Shown here in pieces: positions 40,156-46,134 of a DNA stretch of 46,134 nucleotides. This DNA comes from Rubrobacter sp. (lineage in GTDB: Bacteria > Chloroflexota > Chloroflexia > Thermobaculales > Thermobaculaceae). Position 1 is the first letter of the stretch; each line of letters starts with the position of its first letter. Position numbers and translations under genes: made by a program. Below the pieces are notes generated by a model. That model made no database searches. It was not told the DNA's origin and saw nothing but the letters and a program-made list of their open reading frames with translations. The DNA lies in assembly GCA_016781845.1 (NCBI GenBank), contig JADDPP010000491.1:1-46134 (forward strand), read 5' to 3'.

Positions 40156-41280
40156 ATGGCGGATCCTGTAGCTAATACCGGGAGCACCGCGACCACTCCG
40201 GACGGTGGTGTCGACAACCTCATCCAGGTAGAGAACCTGGAGGTGCGCTTCTACACGCAGGTCGGCGTCGTGCGGGCGCTCAACGGCGTAGACTTCAACA
40301 TTCCTCGAGGGCAAGTGCTCGGCGTGGTGGGAGAGAGCGGCTCCGGCAAGAGCATCACCGGTCTCTCGATCATGCAGCTCGTGCCGCGCCCGGGACGCGT
40401 GGAAGGCGGGCGAATACTCTACAAGGACAAGCCCGACAGCAAGACCATTAACATCCTCGACCTCGGCAGGCAGAGCGACGAGATGCGCGCCATCCGCGGG
40501 GACGACATCGGGATGATCTTCCAGGAGCCGATGACCTCGCTCAATCCAGTGTTCAAAGTCGGCGCTCAGATACAGGAGGCGATCCTGCTGCACCAGACGC
40601 CAAATAAGCAGGAGGCCTGGGACAGGGCGGTCGACATCCTGGACAAGGTGGGCATGCCCAACGCCAGGCGAGTGGCGAACAGCTATCCTCATGAGCTTTC
40701 GGGCGGCATGCGCCAGCGCGCGATGATCGCGATGGCGCTGTCGTGCAGCCCGAACCTGCTGATCGCGGACGAGCCTACGACAGCGCTCGACGTGACGACC
40801 GAGGCGCAGATACTCTCGCTGATGCGCGATCTGCAGAGCGAGATCGGCACGTCCATCATGTTCATCACCCACAACATGGGCGTGGTTGCCCAGATGTGCG
40901 ACGAGGTCGCCGTCATGTACCTCGGGCGCATCGTCGAACGAGCGACGGTAGACGACATTTTCTACGACCCGAAGCACCCGTACACCATATCACTGCTGCG
41001 CTCGATACCACGTCTCGGTCAGAAGCGTGGCCAGCGCCTCGAGGTCATCAAGGGCGGTGTTCCCGACCCCTATTCCACCGTCACGGGTTGCCCCTTCCAT
41101 CCCCGGTGCCCGAGCTTCATGCCGGGCTTGTGCGACACGGTGCTGCCCATCGAGGCGTTCATCGAGGGCAAGACGAATCATACGGTGCGCTGCCACCTGT
41201 ATCCCGGATGCACGCCGGACTCGGACCAGGCCGTGACCGGGGTCAGTGGCACTATTCCGACTACGAGCAAGGCTCAGTGA
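40156..41280 (+). CDS. dppD: Oligopeptide ABC transporter ATPase (DppD-like)
   Basis: 374 residues. Walker A GESGSGKS (59-66), Q-loop in [14 protein letters not shown], signature LSGGMRQR (181-188), Walker [13 protein letters not shown] and the H-loop His in FITHNMG. The C-terminal oligopeptide/dipeptide domain has a cysteine pattern ([16 protein letters not shown]) of the family that may hold an iron-sulfur cluster. ATG 40156 follows GGGGAGG; the frame extends into dppC without a site. The next ATPase begins 31 bases downstream. Confidence 0.95.
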   Translation: MADPVANTGSTATTPDGGVDNLIQVENLEVRFYTQVGVVRALNGVDFNIPRGQVLGVVGESGSGKSITGLSIMQLVPRPGRVEGGRILYKDKPDSKTINILDLGRQSDEMRAIRGDDIGMIFQEPMTSLNPVFKVGAQIQEAILLHQTPNKQEAWDRAVDILDKVGMPNARRVANSYPHELSGGMRQRAMIAMALSCSPNLLIADEPTTALDVTTEAQILSLMRDLQSEIGTSIMFITHNMGVVAQMCDEVAVMYLGRIVERATVDDIFYDPKHPYTISLLRSIPRLGQKRGQRLEVIKGGVPDPYSTVTGCPFHPRCPSFMPGLCDTVLPIEAFIEGKTNHTVRCHLYPGCTPDSDQAVTGVSGTIPTTSKAQ

Positions 41281-41311
41281 TGATGCGTCAAGAGAAGCGG
41301 GAGGGAGTAGT

Positions 41312-42529
41312 ATGACCACGGAGAGCTCAGCAGTAGCCCCGGACGATGTCCTGCTCGAGGTCAGGAACCTTAAGAAGCACTTCCCGATCACGGGTGGCTT
41401 GCTCAGGCGCGTCGTCGGGCAGGTCAAGGCCGTTGATGGCATCAACTTCTTCATCAAGAAGGGTGAGACGCTCGGGTTGGTAGGTGAGAGCGGCTGCGGC
41501 AAGAGTACCGCGGGCCGCGCGATCCTGCGCCTGCACGAGCCCACCGACGGCGAGATCATCTTCAACGACCCGAAGCGCGGTCAGGTACACATAGAGGACC
41601 TGAGTTTTGGTGAGCTAAAGGCCGTACGGCCAAACATGCAGATAGTCTTCCAGGACCCGTTCTCCTCGCTCGACCCGCGCATGACCGTGGGGCGCATCAT
41701 CGCCGAGCCGCTGGTCATCAATAAGGTGGCGAGCGGTCGGGCGCTGAGGGACAGGGTCGCGGAATTGTTGACCGTCGTCGGGCTGCGGCCGGAGCACGCG
41801 TCCCGCTATCCACACGCATTCAGCGGCGGCCAGAGGCAGCGCATCGGTATCGCGAGGGCGCTCGCGCTCAACCCGAAGCTCATAATCTGCGACGAGCCGG
41901 TCTCCGCACTCGATGTGTCGGTGCAGGCGCAGGTGCTGAACCTGCTCGAAGACTTGCAGGAACAGTTCGACCTGACGTACCTGTTCGTGGCCCATGACCT
42001 CAGCGTTGTGGAGCACATCTCCGACCGCGTGGCCGTGATGTACGTGGGATATCTGGTTGAGATGGCGGACACGGAGGAGTTGTATCACAACCCGCAGCAC
42101 CCGTACACGGAGGCGCTGCTGGGGGCCATCCCGAAGCCGGACCCACGCAACAGGCATCGTCCGACCAGGTTGCCAGGGGATGTGCCCAGCCCGGCGAACC
42201 CGCCGACCGGGTGTCTCTTCCACACACGCTGCCCATACGCGCAGGACGTGTGTGTGACCGAGCGTCCGCCACTCCGCGAGGTGCTGCCCGGCCACTGGGC
42301 AGCGTGTCACTTCTCTGAGACGTTGCGGCTGAAGGGCGTGCCTCGACTCAACGAGATCCCGGTGGATACGATGCCCGACGCGAACGCCGTGGCGCAGATG
42401 CAGTCCGGACATGGCCAGTCGCAGTCGAACGCGACGCATAACGGACCGGGTGATGGCGGCAGCCGCCCCCCAACTACAGGAAGCACTGGCACGGGCGGGA
42501 CCGGAATCACCATCCGCCCGAAGAGTTAG
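41312..42529 (+). CDS. dppF: Oligopeptide ABC transporter ATPase (DppF-like)
   Basis: 405 residues. Walker A GESGCGKS (58-65), Q-loop [13 protein letters not shown], signature FSGGQRQR (170-177), Walker [13 protein letters not shown] and H-loop LFVAHDLS. The C-terminal domain has [15 protein letters not shown] with cysteines as in DppD. A disordered Gly/Gln/Ser/Thr tail of about 40 residues follows, more than usual. GGGAGG precedes ATG 41312. It is the last gene of the operon; a strong hairpin lies 31 bases after it. Confidence 0.95.
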   Translation: MTTESSAVAPDDVLLEVRNLKKHFPITGGLLRRVVGQVKAVDGINFFIKKGETLGLVGESGCGKSTAGRAILRLHEPTDGEIIFNDPKRGQVHIEDLSFGELKAVRPNMQIVFQDPFSSLDPRMTVGRIIAEPLVINKVASGRALRDRVAELLTVVGLRPEHASRYPHAFSGGQRQRIGIARALALNPKLIICDEPVSALDVSVQAQVLNLLEDLQEQFDLTYLFVAHDLSVVEHISDRVAVMYVGYLVEMADTEELYHNPQHPYTEALLGAIPKPDPRNRHRPTRLPGDVPSPANPPTGCLFHTRCPYAQDVCVTERPPLREVLPGHWAACHFSETLRLKGVPRLNEIPVDTMPDANAVAQMQSGHGQSQSNATHNGPGDGGSRPPTTGSTGTGGTGITIRPKS

Positions 42530-42560
42530 ACAACCAGCCTGACTTACCGCCGTGGCGCGC

Positions 42561-42590
42561 GAAGGGGCGGGGTCTTAGACCCGCCCCTTC
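42561..42590. terminator. Terminator of the oligopeptide operon
   Basis: GAAGGGGCGGG (42561-42571) pairs with CCCGCCCCTTC (42580-42590), 11 bp, loop GTCTTAGA. It sits between convergent genes and can serve both. ACCTTAA follows on the plus strand. Confidence 0.75.
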
Positions 42591-42701
42591 ACCTTAATCA
42601 TGCGCGGGTTTCCAGGTATCCCATGGCGGTGTCGGGGCGCAACTGAAGGGATGACGAACGGTGGATAGTAGCTGCACGACCGAAGCAACAGCACCGCCGT
42701 G

Positions 42702-43256
42702 TTATGTACTCGGCGCCTGCCGCTTCATGTATCCGGAGAGTTCTCGGTCGGTGGCGAACCACAACGCCTCCGGGAGCCTGAAGTTATCGAAGCAGAAGTT
42801 GCCCATGGGCAGCCAGTACTGATACTCTTCCGGACTCTCGCCCTGATATGCCACGACCATCAGCCACTCGTCCACGTAGAGTACCCAGACCCTGCGCTTG
42901 CGAATCGCGCCGTCCTCCCGGAACGTATAGACTCGCTCCAGCTTGACCAGGTTCCCCAGTACATCGTCCGCGGTTTTCTCTATGTGTGACTCAGGCAGGC
43001 TCTGTATTCCCTCGTCTACGCCGCTGCTGAGGTTTTCCATGTCCTCCGCGACAACATTCTCGTCGAGCCTGCTGACGAGCACCGAGAACCAGGTTTGAGG
43101 GTTATTGGCCTGGGGTGAATAGATGGCCCCTTCCTGCCCTCCGGTTGGCTCGAACTTGTGCCAATCAATCGGGAAGCGAAACGTAAAGCGGCCCAGGGGG
43201 TCCTGATACGTGTCTATCCCATAGAACCTGGGCTGCACTGGCCTGGTAGTCTCCAT
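42702..43256 (-). CDS. Unrecognised soluble protein, PsbP-like pattern
   Basis: 184 residues. ATG 43256 is chosen for GAGGAG about 7 bases upstream; the frame extends to 43388 without a site. The core GRFTFRFPIDWHKFEPTGG, ENLSSGVDEGIQSLPESHI and DEWLMVVAYQGESPEEYQYW resembles PsbP/DUF1795-like folds that open with a FxFxxPxxW pattern. There is no signal peptide, so it is probably cytosolic. The function is unknown. It is convergent with the transporter operon. Confidence 0.7.
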   Translation of the reverse strand: METTRPVQPRFYGIDTYQDPLGRFTFRFPIDWHKFEPTGGQEGAIYSPQANNPQTWFSVLVSRLDENVVAEDMENLSSGVDEGIQSLPESHIEKTADDVLGNLVKLERVYTFREDGAIRKRRVWVLYVDEWLMVVAYQGESPEEYQYWLPMGNFCFDNFRLPEALWFATDRELSGYMKRQAPST

Positions 43257-43415
43257 ACATATCTCCTCGCTGTCTGAGGCGTCGCGTTCCATCGCTCCCA
43301 TTTTATCGCATACCTTGCCACGGCACCTGCGAGCTCCCGCGACGTATGCGTGAGGCAGCGCGACCGCGTTGTGCTGGTGAGTGCGCATCGTCGCAACAGA
43401 TCTGAGAAGGCGATA

Positions 43416-44630
43416 TTACCGCGTCGTTGCGGCTACCTGTCGGAAGGTAAGGCCGAGGACTCGCCCCTTCTCTCGCAGCAAGGCCTGGGCGTTCGTGACC
43501 TCCGCGCCTTCCCGGCTACCGCGCTCTATCTCGCCTGCGAGGCCAAGCAACTCGTGGAGCGCGGTGGGAGTGTCCAGGTCGTTGTCGAGCGCTGCCTCGA
43601 AGGATGCGGCCCTCACCAGAACGTCCAGGGATGCGCCGTCGCCATAGGGAAGGGCAAGCGCGTTGGCCAGCTCGTCCGCCGCGGCCTGAGCTGTCGCGAT
43701 CACGCCCTCGTCGTACTCCCAGCTCTCGCGATAGTGGCGTGAGAGCAGCGCCAGCCGGATCGCGTCCGGGGAGTAGGTCTGCAGCAGGTCACCCACAAGC
43801 ACGAGGTTCCCCAAGCTCTTGCTCATCTTCTCGCCCTCGTAGCGCAGCATGCCTACATGCACCCAGTGGTGGACGAACGGCACCTCCGGGTTGAGGCTCT
43901 CAGACTGCGCGCGCTCGCACTCGTGGTGCGGGAATATCAGGTCCGCGCCCCCACCATGTATGGTGACGGGCTGGCCGAGGTAGCGCTGCGCCATCTCCGA
44001 GCACTCGATGTGCCAGCCAGGACGGCCATTCCCCCAGGGGCTCGGCCAGCTCGGCTCGCCCGGCTTAGCTGCCTGCCAGAGTTGAAAGTCGAGGGGGTCG
44101 TCGCGAAGGGGGTCGTCCGGGTTGCCCCCGCGCTCCGCCGCAATCTCCAGCATCTCCTCCCGAGAAAGCTTGCTGAGCTCACCGTAGCGCGGATATGTGT
44201 CCTTGCGGAAGTACACGTTGCCTGCCCGCTCGTACGCATGCCCGCCATCAATGAGCCGCCCGATGAGCTCGACCATCTGTGGTATTTCCTCGGTGGCCCG
44301 TGGGTAGTGGTCAGGCGCCCGCACGCCAAGTGCATCCAGGTCGCGGCGGAAGCGCTCCGTCTCGCGCCGTCCGAGCTCCAGGTAGTCCATGCCTAGCTCG
44401 CGCGCCTTACGCAGGATGTCGTCGTCTATATCCGTGACGTTCTGCGTATACGTCACCGTGTAGCCCTGCGATTCGAGGTGACGTATGAGCACGTCGAACA
44501 CGACGTAGAGGAAGGCGTGTCCCAGGTGGGTGGTGTCGTATGGAGTGATGCCGCATACGTACACACTGACAGCCAGCCCTGACTCCAAAGGTTTGGGCTG
44601 GCCGGAGAGGGTGTCGTACAACTGCAGCAT
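43416..44630 (-). CDS. Cysteinyl-tRNA synthetase-family ligase, MshC-like, lacking the C-terminal tRNA-binding domain
   Basis: 404 residues. It has class I motifs HLGH (35-38) and KMSKS (268-272), and the full CysRS zinc site C26, C210, H235, E239. The N-terminal motif CGITPYDTTHLGHA and the insertion LEIAAERGGNPDDP resemble the mycothiol enzyme MshC, which joins cysteine to glucosaminyl-inositol. The fourth zinc ligand Glu239, however, is as in true CysRS. The protein stops after the DALR-like helices (LGLTFRQ), without the last roughly 55 residues that read the anticodon. It may be a thiol-cofactor ligase or a minimal synthetase. ATG 44630 follows AAGGAG at seven bases; an ATG 18 codons earlier lacks a site. 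Confidence 0.85.
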   Translation of the reverse strand: MLQLYDTLSGQPKPLESGLAVSVYVCGITPYDTTHLGHAFLYVVFDVLIRHLESQGYTVTYTQNVTDIDDDILRKARELGMDYLELGRRETERFRRDLDALGVRAPDHYPRATEEIPQMVELIGRLIDGGHAYERAGNVYFRKDTYPRYGELSKLSREEMLEIAAERGGNPDDPLRDDPLDFQLWQAAKPGEPSWPSPWGNGRPGWHIECSEMAQRYLGQPVTIHGGGADLIFPHHECERAQSESLNPEVPFVHHWVHVGMLRYEGEKMSKSLGNLVLVGDLLQTYSPDAIRLALLSRHYRESWEYDEGVIATAQAAADELANALALPYGDGASLDVLVRAASFEAALDNDLDTPTALHELLGLAGEIERGSREGAEVTNAQALLREKGRVLGLTFRQVAATTR

Positions 44631-44768
44631 GGGGAGTCTCCTTCTGTAAGACGCGGGTACAGGTTTACTGGTGACGAGACTCATTATACACGTGGGGTTA
44701 GTGGGGCTTGCGCCGCTTCCCGGTCATTTTCTTGCGACAGGGTGTCTGTGTACCAGCAGGAGGGCGGG

Positions 44769-45425
44769 ATGGAGATAGCGTCGGGTGTGTACCAGCTTGG
44801 AGTTTCGCGGGCGAGCAACTGCTTCTTCATCAGGGAGCCAGTACCCACGCTCATTGATACCAGCGTGCCGGGGCGAGTGGGCAAGGTAGCGGAAGAGCTC
44901 TTGAAGCTGGGCGTGGGCCTGCACGAGCTGCGCAGGCTGATACTCACGCATTACCATCTCGACCACATCGGCAACGCTCAGGCGCTGCGGCGAGTGTCGG
45001 GGATGAGGGTGTACCTGCACCCGCTGGACGTGCCCTACCTGCTCGGGGAGAAGCACTCCGGGCCGCTCGTCGCGCGCGCGGTGAACGGCCTCATGAGCTC
45101 GCGCATGCGCTACGGCCCACCCTGGCCGGTGTTGCCGATCGAGGACGGACAGCTACTGGAGGGAGATATTCAGGTCGTACACACGCCCGGCCACACACCG
45201 GGCCATGTGTGCCTGCTGCAAGGCGGTGTGCTCTTCGCGGGGGATGCGTTCGTCACGGGCGAGAAGTTCCGCGAGACGCCGCCATTCTTCACGCAGGACA
45301 GGGTGCGGTCGCGAGAGTCCATAGAAAAGCTTCGGAACTGTTCGTTCCACACCGCAGTCAGCGGCCACGGGCAGCCCACCGCTGGCGCTCCGGCGAAGCT
45401 CGAACAGTTCGTGTCGTCGCTGTAG
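44769..45425 (+). CDS. Metallo-beta-lactamase-fold hydrolase
   Basis: 218 residues. The metal motif is complete: H61-Y-H63-L-D65-H66, then HTPGHTPGHV (His), FAGDAF (Asp) and SGHGQP (His). The layout fits glyoxalase II-like or lactonase-like members; the substrate is not predictable. AGGAGG precedes ATG 44769 by about five bases. It is divergent from the ligase gene, with a 138-base shared promoter region. The aldolase-like gene follows after eight bases. Confidence 0.92.
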   Translation: MEIASGVYQLGVSRASNCFFIREPVPTLIDTSVPGRVGKVAEELLKLGVGLHELRRLILTHYHLDHIGNAQALRRVSGMRVYLHPLDVPYLLGEKHSGPLVARAVNGLMSSRMRYGPPWPVLPIEDGQLLEGDIQVVHTPGHTPGHVCLLQGGVLFAGDAFVTGEKFRETPPFFTQDRVRSRESIEKLRNCSFHTAVSGHGQPTAGAPAKLEQFVSSL

Positions 45426-45433
45426 GCATTTGA

Positions 45434-46016
45434 ATGCAGAGAGCCGAGACGATAGCCCGCCTGAAAGACGCCCGGTATCATCCTGATACTCGACCGAGGT
45501 GACTGGCAGAAGATTACGGCGGCCGTTCGCACCGCCGTGGAGGCCCAGGTCTGGGCAGTGGAGGCGGAGGTAGGCGAGGATGCAGAGGTCATCAGGGCGA
45601 TCGGGCGCGAGCAGACAGGGGTGGTGAGGGGCGTGGGCGGTGTCCGGACAGCTCAGCAGGCGTGGGCGGCGGTGGAGGCAGGCGCTGATTTCGTCGTGGC
45701 CGCGCCGCTGGACTCCGAGATAGCGGCTGTATGCGAGGCTGCCGACGTCGCTACCATCGCTGAGGTGGAGGATGAGGCGGGTCTATCGGAGGTGCTCCCT
45801 CTGCGTCCCGACCTCGTGCGGGTTCCTTCCGGTCTTGAGGTGCTGGTCTCGGATGGTCCGGACGTGATCGTGCGTCTGTCGAGCGTGGAAGGCGCTGCTG
45901 TGCGTGATGCGCTCGCCTCGGGCGCTGTAGCGGTGTCCATGTCGCAGCGGGAACTGCGTGGCGAACTCGCCCAGGAACTGCGCTGGCTGGTTGACGAGGC
46001 GCGACGCTCGGCATGA
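45434..46016 (+). pseudogene. KDPG-aldolase-like (Eda family) gene with an apparent +1 frameshift
   Basis: The frame from ATG 45434 encodes MQRAETIARLKDAR, then stops at 45500-45502. A second frame, open from 45465, continues with IILILDRGDWQKITAAV and runs to 46016. Joined at about 45476 the two give a normal Eda-family N terminus (helix, then first beta strand), so one extra base (the T at 45476) is the simplest explanation. The body shows VEAGADFVVAAPLDSEIAAVCEAADVATIAEV in two family-like segments. The catalytic Lys region (KFFPA in E. coli Eda) reads VRVPSG, so the Schiff-base lysine is absent. It may be a sequencing error, a decaying gene, or a shorter protein from GTG 45537. Confidence 0.6.
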
Positions 46017-46134
46017 CCTGTGCCGGTCCGGCTGTACGTCGTGTGCCTCCGCACGGGGGGTAGCAGGGCGATTGCAAGGTCGGCATGGGAGCAGGTTATA
46101 CCAAACCGTCATATAGGTGGCGCAGATACTCAAG
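46017..46134. other. Right edge of the window, no feature seen
   Basis: The last 118 bases show no ribosome site, hairpin or coding start that I can support. Confidence 0.5.

Noticed and set aside
40072-40977. 301-codon open frame antisense to dppD
   Set aside because: Shadow of a gene with every ABC ATPase motif intact.
42316-42326. GAGACGTTGCG within dppF as a further palindromic repeat
   Set aside because: The complementary arm is missing, so it is a chance match in coding sequence.

Overview
The window reads as a stretch of a GC-rich bacterial chromosome, most likely a member of the Chloroflexota. The reasons are family-level: a Tad/Flp pilus locus with no outer-membrane secretin (as in single-membrane bacteria), many TTG and GTG starts behind good Shine-Dalgarno sites, and a gene set (DUF6483, DUF72, RraA-like, Tat-anchored family 5 binding protein, MshC-like ligase) that is familiar from that phylum. 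This is inference; no rRNA or marker gene is present to fix the lineage.

Region 1 (1-13130) is a Tad pilus factory and its controls. A receiver-only response regulator and a stand-alone DnaB-like ATPase point left. Rightward come two identical Flp prepilins in a perfect tandem duplication, two TadE-type minor pilins, a TadG-like protein, CpaB, CpaE/TadZ, the CpaF/TadA motor, TadB, a fused VWA-TadC protein, a GxGD prepilin peptidase and a DUF192 protein. Three of the transcription units (flp, cpaB, cpaF) are preceded by the same conserved box built from TTGAGC half-sites. The flp leader can fold into a nested three-stem RNA. Strong hairpins separate the units.

Region 2 (13130-18775) has an 810-base gap carrying a 229-bp MITE-like element with 18-bp perfect terminal inverted repeats and a 9-bp target duplication, then a soluble hybrid histidine kinase (three GAF, two PAS) translationally coupled to a NarL/LuxR-type response regulator, and a small orphan receiver-like protein.

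Region 3 (18776-35330) is a mosaic of metabolic and housekeeping genes: an RraA-like/PPC pair, an SDR, LapA, an M20 peptidase, a DUF6483 protein, a RecQ helicase, a Nudix hydrolase, a DUF72 protein, two Gfo/Idh/MocA oxidoreductases, an orphan MacB/FtsX-type permease, a small membrane protein and a deacetylase-like protein. Three copies of a short palindromic repeat family (GAGACGT..ACGTCTC) lie between these genes.

Region 4 (35331-46134) is a complete oligopeptide-type ABC operon (binding protein, two permeases, two ATPases) driven by tandem consensus-like promoters set among TGCACG repeats. An internal hairpin follows the binding-protein gene and a related hairpin closes the operon. After it come a leftward protein of unknown function, a cysteinyl-tRNA-synthetase-family ligase without the usual C-terminal domain, a metallo-beta-lactamase-fold hydrolase and a KDPG-aldolase-like gene that appears frameshifted.

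The strongest novelty candidates are the control layer of the Tad locus (shared promoter box, structured leader, identical pilin pair) together with the VWA-TadC fusion, and the MITE. All functional calls come from reading motifs by eye; no database search was run.
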